A DNA stretch of 30,218 bases from a virus: the IMG/VR virus record IMGVR_UViG_3300030116_001298, positions 1-30,218 of that record; one strand, given 5' to 3'. Below are positions 22,533 through 29,663 of this stretch, piece after piece. The notes beneath the pieces were generated by a model. It saw only the letters and a program-made list of their open reading frames with translations, ran no database searches and was not told the DNA's origin. How positions within the stretch are numbered: the stretch's first letter is position 1; every line of letters starts with the position of its first letter. The position numbers and the translations under genes are program-made.

Positions 22533-23477
22533 ATGACATTAGGAAGAAGATTTTTACACAATAGCTTAAAAGCTGCAACCTCAACTTATGATATTGATTA
22601 TTTGATACAAGCAGGTGGTGGTGGTGGTGGTGCTAGAAGGGGTGCAGGTGCAGGTGCAGGTGGTTTAAAAAGTTCATTTGGTTCATCAGGTGGGGGTGCT
22701 TCAGCTCTTTCTGATTTAACATTAACTACTGGTACAGTATACACTATAAGTGTTGGTGGTGGTGGTAGTGGTGCAGCAGCAGGTACTTCTACACATGGTG
22801 CAAAAGGCACAAATTCTTTTATAAGTGGATCAGATATTACTACTATAACCTCAACTGGTGGGGGTGGTGCTCCATCTACTGCTACTTCATTAGCAGATAT
22901 AACAGCTTCAGGTGGTATTTGGAATGGTGGCTGTGGTGCAGGTGGTGGTGGTTATCATGTTTGTAGCACAAATGGAATAGGTGAAACTGTCACACAAAAT
23001 CATGGTAATGGTACAGCAGGTCAAGGTTTTGATGGTGGACAAGGTGTAAAGCAGCACAATGGTGGTGGTGGTGGTGGAGGAGGGGGTGGTGGTACTTCCT
23101 CAGCAGGTACTGACAACTCAGGATGTACAAATAATTATTATGGTGGTAGCACAAGGGCAGGTGGTAGTGGTACTTCAATCTCAATTACTGGAAGTAGTGT
23201 AACTTATGGTGCAGGTGGTGAAGCTAAAAATGGTATTAGTGGAAACAATAATGGTGGTGGTTCACAAGCAGCAAATACAGGAAATGGTGGTAGAGGTAAT
23301 GCAGAAACAGCAGGTGTAAATTATGGTGGTGAAGGTGGTGGAAGTGGTGTAGTTGTTTTAAGAATACCAAATGCTAATTTTTCAGATACATTTACTGGCA
23401 GTCCTAATAAAGACACTACAAGTGTAAGTGGTTTTACTATTTTAAAATTTACAGGAACAGGAACATATACAGGTTAA
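22533..23477 (+). CDS. Glycine-rich tail tip adhesin
   Basis: A 314-aa protein. The N-terminus (MTLGRRFLHNSLKAATSTYD) is followed by YLIQAGGGGGG and repeated polyglycine motifs up to about residue 280. This pattern is known from T4-like gp38/S16 adhesins, where polyglycine type II helices form the receptor-binding tip with variable loops between them. Most Gly codons are GGT, producing long GGT tracts. It follows the fibre gene by two bases and precedes a fibre-associated protein. It probably determines host receptor choice. Confidence 0.75.
   Translation: MTLGRRFLHNSLKAATSTYDIDYLIQAGGGGGGARRGAGAGAGGLKSSFGSSGGGASALSDLTLTTGTVYTISVGGGGSGAAAGTSTHGAKGTNSFISGSDITTITSTGGGGAPSTATSLADITASGGIWNGGCGAGGGGYHVCSTNGIGETVTQNHGNGTAGQGFDGGQGVKQHNGGGGGGGGGGGTSSAGTDNSGCTNNYYGGSTRAGGSGTSISITGSSVTYGAGGEAKNGISGNNNGGGSQAANTGNGGRGNAETAGVNYGGEGGGSGVVVLRIPNANFSDTFTGSPNKDTTSVSGFTILKFTGTGTYTG
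22614..22632 (+). repeat. GGT trinucleotide tract in the adhesin gene
   Basis: Uninterrupted GGT codons encode the first polyglycine run. A longer tract of mostly GGT lies at about 23059-23092. Slippage here would change the length by whole codons. Confidence 0.7.
23059..23092 (+). repeat. Second GGT/GGA/GGG polyglycine tract
   Basis: Eleven consecutive Gly codons, mostly GGT, with two or three GGA/GGG/AGG-like interruptions. In frame with the adhesin. Confidence 0.7.
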
Positions 23478-23480
23478 ATT

Positions 23481-23885
23481 ATGGCACATTTTGCAGAATT
23501 AGATGAAAACAACAAAGTTATTAATGTAATAAAAATACATAATGATGTACTGTTAAAAGCAGATGGTACAGAAAGTGAATATAAAGGAAAACAATTTTTA
23601 AAATCTATATATGGTCATAGTAACTGGAAACAAACAAGTATAAATACTTGGATGGGTGAACACAAATTAGGTGGTACACCTTTTAGAAAAAATTATGCAG
23701 GGTATTGGTATGACTGGAATGAAGATATACAAGGATTTACACCACCAAAACTTTATGATTCTTGGATATTAAATGAAGATAAAGGTGTATATGAAGCACC
23801 CATACCAATGCCTTCTAATAAACTTTGTAGGTGGGATGAAGAAAATGGTGAATGGACAGAATGTGAAGATATACCAACAGAATGA
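23481..23885 (+). CDS. Fibre-associated protein of marine phages (134 aa)
   Basis: A 134-aa protein with the familiar pattern MAHFAELDENNKVINVIKI, YGHSNWKQTSINTWMGEH, RKNYAGYWYDWNEDIQGFTP, PKLYDSWILNE and YEAPIPMPSN. This family is common beside fibre genes in marine phages; whether it is a structural or chaperone protein is not established. Aromatic residues dominate the core. It follows the adhesin by three bases and overlaps the next gene through ATGA. Confidence 0.75.
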   Translation: MAHFAELDENNKVINVIKIHNDVLLKADGTESEYKGKQFLKSIYGHSNWKQTSINTWMGEHKLGGTPFRKNYAGYWYDWNEDIQGFTPPKLYDSWILNEDKGVYEAPIPMPSNKLCRWDEENGEWTECEDIPTE

Positions 23886-24028
23886 TTACAGATTTAAGAA
23901 CATATGGGTTTTCAGCATTTGCACTTATATTTAGTTCCATGCCACAAGTAAATGTTTATTTACAAACAACAGTTTTAATTCTTACAATAGTTTTAGTAGT
24001 AATACAGATATACCAAAAAACAAAATGA
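23882..24028 (+). CDS. Holin-like small membrane protein (48 aa)
   Basis: This 48-aa frame is joined to both neighbours by ATGA overlaps. Two hydrophobic stretches ([13 protein letters not shown] and [18 protein letters not shown]) separated by a short polar turn give the size and shape of a class II holin. The next gene also encodes a membrane protein, and the endolysin follows, so this is the start of the lysis cassette. Which protein is the true holin is uncertain. Confidence 0.65.
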   Translation: MITDLRTYGFSAFALIFSSMPQVNVYLQTTVLILTIVLVVIQIYQKTK

Positions 24029-24411
24029 TACCAAAAAATGGCACTTTTAGATTCTTATTACACTTTTCAGGTGCATTACTTGTATTTTTTTTAATTGTAG
24101 GTATACTTGTATACTTAACAGAATACACAATACCTGAAGAAAATGCTTCAATAGTAAACACACTTATAGGTATGATAGCTGCAAGTGTAGCTATGATTAT
24201 TTCAACAATTACAGGTAGAAACCCTGATGAGTTAGAAAGTGCAAAGAAAAAAATAAGTTCACTAGAAATGAAAGTGGACATGCTAGTAAGTCAAAAAGAT
24301 AGTCTAGAAAACCTAGTAATAGAAATGCAAAAGGACAGTATTGAAAAACTATCTTTAATGAGTACAGTATGGATTGATGATTTAAGAAAAAATGACACTA
24401 AAAAACTTTAA
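24025..24411 (+). CDS. Two-TM protein with coiled-coil tail, lysis region
   Basis: A 128-aa protein. Two membrane segments, [20 protein letters not shown] (about 11-30) and [18 protein letters not shown] (about 45-62), are followed by a charged coiled coil (about 70-115). This fits a holin or holin-accessory protein. It overlaps the upstream 48-aa protein by ATGA and the endolysin by 20 bp. The pair might work as holin and antiholin, an inference. Confidence 0.65.
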   Translation: MIPKNGTFRFLLHFSGALLVFFLIVGILVYLTEYTIPEENASIVNTLIGMIAASVAMIISTITGRNPDELESAKKKISSLEMKVDMLVSQKDSLENLVIEMQKDSIEKLSLMSTVWIDDLRKNDTKKL

Positions 24412-24769
24412 ACTTGAAGAATTTGACAGCCCTGACTTTAAAGGTTCAGGTAAAAATATGGATGCTGATTTTATGCAGTTACTTGACAGGGCAAGAACAG
24501 AAGCAGGCATACCCTTTAAAATCAATAGTGGATATAGAACAGAAAGCCACAATAGAAAAGTGGGTGGAAAACCCAAAACAGCTTCTAGTAAGGGAAGCAG
24601 TCATATGTATGGACTTGCAGCAGATATTGGCTGTACAGATAGTAATACAAGATCAAAGGTTATTGCAGCACTTATTACAGTTGGATTTAGAAGAATTGGA
24701 ATTGCCAACACATTTTTGCATGTGGACATGGATAATGATAAACCAAATGCCATTTGGCTATACAGCTAG
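24392..24769 (+). CDS. Peptidase M15-family endolysin
   Basis: A 125-aa protein matching peptidase M15_3: [19 protein letters not shown] (about 42-60), [12 protein letters not shown] with His71 and Asp78, and FLHVDMD with His110. These three residues should bind zinc. It cleaves peptide bonds in the cell-wall crosslinks. No signal peptide or binding domain is present, so it needs a holin for release. It starts at ATG 24392, inside the preceding gene's end. Confidence 0.88.
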   Translation: MTLKNFKLEEFDSPDFKGSGKNMDADFMQLLDRARTEAGIPFKINSGYRTESHNRKVGGKPKTASSKGSSHMYGLAADIGCTDSNTRSKVIAALITVGFRRIGIANTFLHVDMDNDKPNAIWLYS

Positions 24770-24818
24770 AAGTGGTTTAGTAGGTAACACTTTAGATAAT
24801 TATATGTATCTTTGAAAG

Positions 24819-25421
24819 ATGATACAAAACATATTCCCAGTACAAATATTTACAGACCAAATTGATATAACAGATAAAAAAAACAATAAAATTTTATCTT
24901 ACATACAAAAAACAGAATACATAAAAACTTTAAGTGGTAATAATTCATCATGTAGTAAAAACCAAAACATACTAGATGAAAAAATATTTGATGAACTAAG
25001 GCATTTAATACTTAAAAAAGCAAAAACCTATTTAAATAATTTAGGGCATGTGTTTGAAGGTTTACAGTTTTGTAATTCTTGGGCTACCAAAACAATGCCT
25101 GATGGGTTTTCACAGTTTCATGAACACAAGAATAGTTATATTTCAGGCACATACTATATGAAAAAAAGCAGTTGTATATCTTTTAAGAACCCAATGATAG
25201 ATAAATGGTTTTTTGATGCTGAAATAAATTTTGATGAAAACAACATTTTTACTTATGAAAATCTAAACTTTGAACCTAAAGAAAAAAGTATAGTTTTATT
25301 CCCTTCATTTTTAAAACATATGGTAAGTACAAATGAAACTAAAAACAACAGGCACAGTATAGCATTCAATATAATACCTAAAGGTGAATTTGGTAAGATA
25401 ACTTCAAAATTAAAATTATGA
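24819..25421 (+). CDS. 2OG-Fe(II) oxygenase
   Basis: A 200-aa protein of the double-stranded beta-helix type often found in marine phages (2OG-FeII_Oxy_5 / TIGR02466-like). H101 and H103 (FHEHKNSYISGTYYM), H167 (FPSFLKHMV) and R178 (NRHSIAFN) fit the iron and 2-oxoglutarate sites. The exact substrate is unknown; protein or nucleic acid hydroxylation are both possible. It lies between the endolysin and another holin-like gene, an unexpected place for an oxygenase. Confidence 0.82.
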   Translation: MIQNIFPVQIFTDQIDITDKKNNKILSYIQKTEYIKTLSGNNSSCSKNQNILDEKIFDELRHLILKKAKTYLNNLGHVFEGLQFCNSWATKTMPDGFSQFHEHKNSYISGTYYMKKSSCISFKNPMIDKWFFDAEINFDENNIFTYENLNFEPKEKSIVLFPSFLKHMVSTNETKNNRHSIAFNIIPKGEFGKITSKLKL

Positions 25422-25744
25422 GTAAAAGAAAACCTTTTAAAGAAACAGGGGTAGGTAAATTTTTATTGCAAAAGATACCCAATATAGTAGGAACATTAGC
25501 AGAAGGTACACCTGCAAGTGGTATAGTAAAAGCATTAATAGGTGGTAGTGATATGACTACAGAAGATAAAGAACTAGCACTAAAAAAACTTGAACAAGAA
25601 ATACATGAATTTGATGGTATAACAAAAAGGTGGGTAGCAGATTCACAAAGTAGTAGTTGGTTAGCACAAAATGTTAGACCACTTACCTTAGCATTTCTTA
25701 CAATAGCTTTTGTAATAGGGTGGTACATGCAGATCAAAGGGTAA
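25418..25744 (+). CDS. Holin of 3TM-type family (HTMC/gp157-like)
   Basis: A 108-aa protein. The core, ITKRWVADSQSSSWLAQNVR then PLTLAFLTIAFVIGWYM, matches the family's conserved R-W-x-A-D-x-x-x-x-x-W-L-x-x-N-x-R-P-L-T-L signature. Only one strong membrane segment is visible here, at the C-terminus; a second (about 17-40) is weaker. It is the third candidate membrane protein in the lysis region. Confidence 0.7.
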   Translation: MSKRKPFKETGVGKFLLQKIPNIVGTLAEGTPASGIVKALIGGSDMTTEDKELALKKLEQEIHEFDGITKRWVADSQSSSWLAQNVRPLTLAFLTIAFVIGWYMQIKG

Positions 25745-25756
25745 AAGGCAGAGCAA

Positions 25757-25891
25757 ATGGCTAGACAGCAAATAAGCACTTATAAGGCAAGAAAAAAAGT
25801 TAAAAGACCAAATGTACATGCCAAGACTAAAACCTCAAAAATAAAGGGTTCTAAGAACTACAGAAAGCTGTATAGGGGTCAGGGTAGGTGA
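25757..25891 (+). CDS. Small basic protein (44 aa)
   Basis: A 44-aa, Lys/Arg-rich protein, MARQQISTYKARKKVKRPNV then HAKTKTSKIKGSKNYRKLYR and GQGR. The VHAKTKTSK...NY-x-K-x-YRGQG motif recurs in short uncharacterised ORFs of aquatic phages. Strongly cationic, so nucleic acid binding is likely. Below usual gene-calling limits, but the motif supports it. Confidence 0.65.
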   Translation: MARQQISTYKARKKVKRPNVHAKTKTSKIKGSKNYRKLYRGQGR

Positions 25892-25896
25892 CAAAC

Positions 25897-25927
25897 TTGA
25901 CTTTGTAAAAAAAAACAGCTAACTTTG
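25897..25927 (+). promoter_or_regulatory. Host-type promoter for the NinG-like gene
   Basis: TTG at 25897-25899, a 20-nt spacer, then TAACTTTG at 25920-25927, an exact TAnnTTTG. A second TTTG at 25902 is too close. The ATG of the NinG-like gene is 19 nt downstream. Confidence 0.65.
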
Positions 25928-25945
25928 GTGGGCTAGTGGGAATAT

Positions 25946-26332
25946 ATGCCTAAAAAAAAACTAAGTAAAAGTAAGTTAATAAAAAAACTTGACAGGGTTT
26001 TTAGTTTATATATAAGGTTAAGTAATGCAGATAAAAATGGGAATTGTAAATGTATTACTTGTGGTAAACAACAACACTATAAACAACTACATGCAGGACA
26101 TTTTATAAGTAGAAGGCACTTATGTACAAGGTGGGATGAAAGAAATGTGAAACCTCAATGTGTTTACTGCAACACTTACCAACAGGGTAGACAATATGAA
26201 TTTAGTTTACAACTTGGTAAAAAGTTATCAAAAGATTTATTGAAAAAAAGTAAAGAAGTTTGTAAGTTTGCACCAAGTGATATTATTGAATTAATTAACC
26301 ACTATACTACAAAGGTTAAAGATATTACTTAA
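25946..26332 (+). CDS. NinG/Rap-like HNH protein
   Basis: A 128-aa protein with the NinG pattern: LDRVFSLYIRLSNADKNGNC, CKCITCGKQQH, AGHFISRRHLCTRWDERNVK and PQCVYCNTYQQGRQYEF. Cys34/36/39 and Cys72/75 probably form a zinc ribbon, while His52 and His58 with Asn67 fit the HNH site. NinG/Rap helps process recombination junctions in lambdoid phages. The gene is framed by its own promoter and terminator, and the group overlaps homing-type HNH nucleases in sequence space. Confidence 0.82.
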   Translation: MPKKKLSKSKLIKKLDRVFSLYIRLSNADKNGNCKCITCGKQQHYKQLHAGHFISRRHLCTRWDERNVKPQCVYCNTYQQGRQYEFSLQLGKKLSKDLLKKSKEVCKFAPSDIIELINHYTTKVKDIT

Positions 26333-26355
26333 TGTTTCTTATAATTGTTTAAATG

Positions 26356-26382
26356 TTGGGGGTATGAAAATACCCCTTTTTT
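26356..26382 (+). terminator. Intrinsic terminator after the NinG-like gene
   Basis: Stem GGGGTAT (26359-26365) with ATACCCC (26370-26376), GAAA tetraloop, then six T's. Its shape almost copies the terminators at 3611 and 4293. Confidence 0.92.
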
Positions 26383-26395
26383 AATTCACTATTTT

Positions 26396-26426
26396 TTTGT
26401 AACTTAGTTGTAAATATTTAAATAAT
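26396..26426 (+). promoter_or_regulatory. Possible host-type promoter for the replication operon
   Basis: TTTG at 26396-26399 and TAAATAAT at 26419-26426 give the usual 19-nt spacing, but the -7 box is poor. A promoter is expected here since a terminator lies directly upstream. The ATG at 26432 is just downstream. Confidence 0.35.
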
Positions 26427-26431
26427 TTATT

Positions 26432-26779
26432 ATGGATAAAACACAAATGTATATTATAAAACAAAGTTCAATTAAAACAGCAGCAGATTTTTTTGCTAGA
26501 TGTAGTAATAGTGGATGCAAACATAGTGATGCTAATTTAGAAGATGTATTTAAGTTTGCAGACAGGATAGTAGACTGGGTAATAAGTGAAGGTGTAAAAA
26601 CTACTAACTTGGTAGATGATCTACCCAAAATACCTGATAGTGACAAAAAATGGTTAAACAGGGGTACACCTGAATACAGTAGTATGATTGAGTATAGAAA
26701 AAAAGGTGGTAGTGTACAGCAAATTAGAAACCAGTTTAAAGTAAGTAAAGAAATTGAAGCAGAATTATCAAAAATTTAA
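26432..26779 (+). CDS. Hypothetical early protein (115 aa)
   Basis: A 115-aa protein beginning MDKTQMYIIKQSSIKTAADF, with AANLEDVFKFADRIVDWV-like helix content (ANLEDVFKFADRIVDWV) in the middle and a C-terminal segment (GGSVQQIRNQFKVSKEIEAE) that resembles a small helix-turn-helix. Two Cys (CSNSGC) are close together. It is the first gene of a unit with the single-strand binding protein; no family recognised with confidence. Confidence 0.65.
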   Translation: MDKTQMYIIKQSSIKTAADFFARCSNSGCKHSDANLEDVFKFADRIVDWVISEGVKTTNLVDDLPKIPDSDKKWLNRGTPEYSSMIEYRKKGGSVQQIRNQFKVSKEIEAELSKI

Positions 26780-26784
26780 AAGTA

Positions 26785-27144
26785 ATGCACAGAATAGAAG
26801 GAGTAGTAAAAGAAATTCAACCTTTGGAAGAATTGGAAGGGTATGGAAAAAAAAGGAATATCTTGATAGAGAAAGAACAGAAAGTAAATATTGATGGTGT
26901 AGTAAAAACATTTAAAGATATTTTATTTTTTACTTTTTGGAAAGATAGAACTGATAAACTTGCAGAGATAAAAGTAGGTGATGAAGTACAAGTATCATTT
27001 GCTTTAAAAGGTAAGGTTAATGAATGGAAGGGAAAAACTTTTTACAACTATAGTTTGAAGGGTATTAACATAATACATGATAATGAAGTTTTAAATAAAG
27101 AGCAAAACCCTGACAGGGAAATAGAAGTAGATTTACCATTTTAA
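26785..27144 (+). CDS. DUF3127 single-strand DNA binding protein
   Basis: A 119-aa OB-fold-type protein. The pattern MHRIEGVVKEIQPLEELEGY, then KRNILIEKEQ, FFTFWKDRTDKLAEIKVGDE and VQVSFALKGKVNEWKGKTFY matches DUF3127, a Bacteroidota SSB-like family. The acidic C-terminal tip ends in DLPF, as in bacterial SSB proteins, where it recruits partner proteins. It should coat single-stranded phage DNA and interact with the helicase encoded next. Confidence 0.82.
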   Translation: MHRIEGVVKEIQPLEELEGYGKKRNILIEKEQKVNIDGVVKTFKDILFFTFWKDRTDKLAEIKVGDEVQVSFALKGKVNEWKGKTFYNYSLKGINIIHDNEVLNKEQNPDREIEVDLPF

Positions 27145-27147
27145 TTA

Positions 27148-27172
27148 CAGGGGGTTTTTACCCCCTTTTTTT
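27148..27172 (+). terminator. Intrinsic terminator between SSB and helicase
   Basis: Stem GGGGG (27150-27154) with CCCCC (27161-27165), a six-base loop, then seven T's. The T run ends one base before the helicase ATG, leaving no space for a promoter, so readthrough must supply the helicase. Confidence 0.88.
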
Positions 27173-28087
27173 ATGATAATAAGGGCAACTGAAATAAAAA
27201 ACAAACTACTTGATATAAAGTTTGGTAGGGTTAAGGAAGGTTTAAAAATAGGTATACCTGAAATGGATGAATACATAAGGTTAAAACTAAATGGTAATAC
27301 TACACTATTAATTGGTCATGCTAATGTTGGTAAAACAAGTGTAGCAATTTATTTACTAACTGTGTGGGCTGTTATACATAAAACAAAAACACTTATTTGG
27401 AGTAGTGAAAATACAGTAGATTCTATAGTAAGAAAGATCATAGAATTTAAAATGGGTAAACCTATAAGCATGGCAAGTGAAGTAGAAATACAAAATGCAC
27501 TAGGGTGGTGTGATGATTATTTTAAAATTATAGATGTAGAAGATTTGTATACTTATAAAGATTTACTTGCAGAAGCAAATGCAATTAAAGATGCATGGGA
27601 TTACAATTTATTTTTAATAGACCCATATAATAGTTTAGCTAAAGAACCCCAAGATATAAAAAGTTTAGGTGGTCATGAATATGATTATAAAGTGCTAACT
27701 GAACTTAGATTATTTGCAAAAAAAAGAGGTGTTAGTTTATTTTTAAATTGTCATGGTAATAGTGAAGCACTAAGAAGAACACACCCAAAAGGTCATGAAT
27801 ATGAAAATTTACCTGTACCTTTAGGTATGGCAAGTATAGAAGGTGGGGGTAAGTTTGGAAATAGATTTAATGACTGCTACTGTATACATAGATATACTGG
27901 TAGCCCTAGTCAATGGATGTACACACACCTGCATGTACTCAAGGTAAAGGAAACAGAAACAGGTGGAAGGTGTACACCATTTGAACAACCAGTAAAAATT
28001 AGAATGAAAATAAACAATGTAGGTTTTGAGTTTGCAGGACAAGATATACTACATAACAAAAAGAATATAAAACAAGTAGCATTTTGA
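27173..28087 (+). CDS. RecA/DnaB-fold replicative helicase (ATPase domain only)
   Basis: A 304-aa protein. The Walker A is GHANVGKTS (48-56) and the Walker B is LFLIDP (about 147-152), followed by LRLFAKKRGVSLFLNCHGNS and ASIEGGGKFGNRFNDCYCIH, a pattern of phage DnaB/twinkle-type helicases. No primase domain is fused. It should unwind DNA at the phage fork. Its start touches the terminator's T run, and its stop overlaps a small membrane gene. Confidence 0.85.
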   Translation: MIIRATEIKNKLLDIKFGRVKEGLKIGIPEMDEYIRLKLNGNTTLLIGHANVGKTSVAIYLLTVWAVIHKTKTLIWSSENTVDSIVRKIIEFKMGKPISMASEVEIQNALGWCDDYFKIIDVEDLYTYKDLLAEANAIKDAWDYNLFLIDPYNSLAKEPQDIKSLGGHEYDYKVLTELRLFAKKRGVSLFLNCHGNSEALRRTHPKGHEYENLPVPLGMASIEGGGKFGNRFNDCYCIHRYTGSPSQWMYTHLHVLKVKETETGGRCTPFEQPVKIRMKINNVGFEFAGQDILHNKKNIKQVAF

Positions 28088-28308
28088 TACATATAATAAT
28101 AGCACTTTTAATATTAACAACAGCAGCTATGTACTGGAGTAATTTAGTAGATGGTAGTGTAAGTATTGCACCAATTATAGGTTTAATGTTTGGCTGTTTA
28201 TATTCTTACCAACAATTAGAAAAAGAAACTGAATACACTTTACAATTTTGTTTATTTATAGTAAGTATTACAGTAGAATGGAAAAGTACAAATGGATTGA
28301 AAAGGTAG
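28084..28308 (+). CDS. Small membrane protein (74 aa, TTG start)
   Basis: This 74-aa frame starts with TTG inside the helicase stop and contains two or three hydrophobic segments, IHIIIALLILTTAAMYW, IAPIIGLMFGCLYSY and LQFCLFIVSITVEW. It overlaps the sigma-like gene by 31 bp. No function can be assigned; a membrane role in superinfection or replication attachment is possible. Confidence 0.55.
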   Translation: MIHIIIALLILTTAAMYWSNLVDGSVSIAPIIGLMFGCLYSYQQLEKETEYTLQFCLFIVSITVEWKSTNGLKR

Positions 28309-28826
28309 CAAAGTATCATAATGACTGGGTAAAAATAGTCAATAGTTTTGGTGAATATAACTATGCAGAAGATATAGTACAACTTTCTTATTTAGCACTT
28401 ATGAGGTATGCAAGTGAAAACAAAGTAATAAAAAATGGTAAGGTAAGCAGGGGTTATATGTACTTTACACTTAGATCTCTTTTTTACCAGTATTATAACA
28501 AAAAGAAAAAAGTAAAAAAATACAGTATTGATAATGGTGAATATGATATACAAATACCATATATGGATAATGTAGAAGAAAATGAAGCATACCATAAAAT
28601 TTGTAACTTAGTAGATAATGTTACTGATACATGGCATTGGTATGATAAAAAATTATGGAAGCTATACAGCCAAACAGACATGAGTATAAGAAAACTTGCA
28701 AGTGAAACTAAAATAAGTTGGGTGAGTATATTTAACAGTTTAAAACATTTAAAAAAAGACCTAAAACAAAAACTATCTGAAGACTGGGAAGATTTTAAGA
28801 ATAATGATTATGATAAAATTAAATAG
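28278..28826 (+). CDS. Sigma factor-like protein, candidate late sigma
   Basis: A 182-aa protein. Residues about 28-72 (NYAEDIVQLSYLALMRYASE ... RGYMYFTLRSLFYQYYNKKK) look like sigma region 2, and about 123-166 (KKLWKLYSQTDMSIRKLASE then TKISWVSIFNSLKHLKKDL) like region 4 with a helix-turn-helix. Similar sigma-like proteins occur in flavobacterial phages. The ATG at 28278 is preferred over the upstream TTG at 28248, as it gives a conventional N-terminus. It is the obvious partner for the seven late-promoter motifs, an inference not shown by the sequence. Confidence 0.7.
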   Translation: MEKYKWIEKVAKYHNDWVKIVNSFGEYNYAEDIVQLSYLALMRYASENKVIKNGKVSRGYMYFTLRSLFYQYYNKKKKVKKYSIDNGEYDIQIPYMDNVEENEAYHKICNLVDNVTDTWHWYDKKLWKLYSQTDMSIRKLASETKISWVSIFNSLKHLKKDLKQKLSEDWEDFKNNDYDKIK

Positions 28827-28828
28827 AT

Positions 28829-29227
28829 ATGGCAAAGAAAAATTACAAAAACTTTAAAAAAAAGTATGACAAAAAAAGTAAAGGTGTGGGTGACACAGTA
28901 GAAAAAATTACTACAGCTACAGGAATAAAAAAAATAACCAAGTGGTTAGCAGGTGAAGACTGTGGATGTGAAGAAAGAAAACAGAAACTAAATTATTTGT
29001 TTCCTTATAACCAACCTTTATGTTTTACAGAAGATGAATATAATTATGTTACAGAAAAAATAGATAATAAAACAATAACACCTGAAGAACAAATACAAAT
29101 ACTAACAATTTACAATAGGGTGTTTAAAGAAAATGTTTCAACTACTTCATGCAGTTCTTGTTTTGTGAATAATGTATGGAATAAGCTAAAAAGAATTTAT
29201 AAAGAATACCAAGATGATGAGGTATAG
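28829..29227 (+). CDS. Conserved phage protein with Cys pairs (132 aa)
   Basis: A 132-aa protein starting two bases after the sigma-like gene. A basic N-terminus is followed by GVGDTVEKITTATGIKKITK and a C-x-C (Cys45, Cys47 in GEDCGCEERKQKL), Cys65, and a second pair (Cys108, Cys111). The pattern suggests a zinc site. I believe related proteins occur in other Bacteroidota phages, without known function. Confidence 0.65.
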   Translation: MAKKNYKNFKKKYDKKSKGVGDTVEKITTATGIKKITKWLAGEDCGCEERKQKLNYLFPYNQPLCFTEDEYNYVTEKIDNKTITPEEQIQILTIYNRVFKENVSTTSCSSCFVNNVWNKLKRIYKEYQDDEV

Positions 29228-29663
29228 GAATATGCTAATAGGCATAGAAACAGAAAAAAAATTTGAGCAAATAATGATTGAAAGGGGTAATACTCTAATT
29301 AGGTCAAGTTCAAGTGAAGACATGAATGACCACATAGATTATTTTGTAAATGATTATAGTGTAGATGTAAAAGGCAATAGGGATAAAAACAAAATATGGT
29401 TAGAACTTGTAAATGTCACAGGTAAGAAAGGGTGGCTTTATGGTAAAGCAGACTTTATAGCTTTTGATATGACAGACTTGGGCTGTTTCTGTTTTTTCAA
29501 AACCTTTGATTTATTACAAGTTGTAAAAGATGTAAAAGAAATTGCAAAGAATGGTACAGAATTTTTTAAATTGTATACTAGGAAAACTTTAAAAGATAAA
29601 ATAGTAAAAGTAAAATACAAAGACATTAAACACTTAGAAAAACAAAAAGTATGTTATGGATGA
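29214..29663 (+). CDS. PD-(D/E)XK-like nuclease, possible Holliday junction resolvase
   Basis: A 149-aa protein. The pattern E-x-x-F-E (ETEKKFEQIM), DHIDYFVNDYSVDVKG and IWLELVNVTGKKGWLYGKAD fits the small PD-(D/E)XK fold: Glu, Asp of VDVKG, then E-x-V-N. A resolvase or repair nuclease is likely. The start may be 29214 or, without overlapping the upstream gene, ATG 29232. It overlaps the next gene by 8 bp. Confidence 0.6.
   Translation: MMRYRNMLIGIETEKKFEQIMIERGNTLIRSSSSEDMNDHIDYFVNDYSVDVKGNRDKNKIWLELVNVTGKKGWLYGKADFIAFDMTDLGCFCFFKTFDLLQVVKDVKEIAKNGTEFFKLYTRKTLKDKIVKVKYKDIKHLEKQKVCYG

Noticed and set aside
22614-23092. GGT tracts as a CRISPR-like or regulatory repeat
   Set aside because: They are in-frame glycine codons of an adhesin with no spacers of constant length.
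24414-24815. 133-codon + frame overlapping the endolysin
   Set aside because: It covers the whole M15 gene in another frame, shows no signal peptide, membrane segment or family pattern, and the endolysin motifs are clear. An overprinted spanin was considered but nothing supports it.
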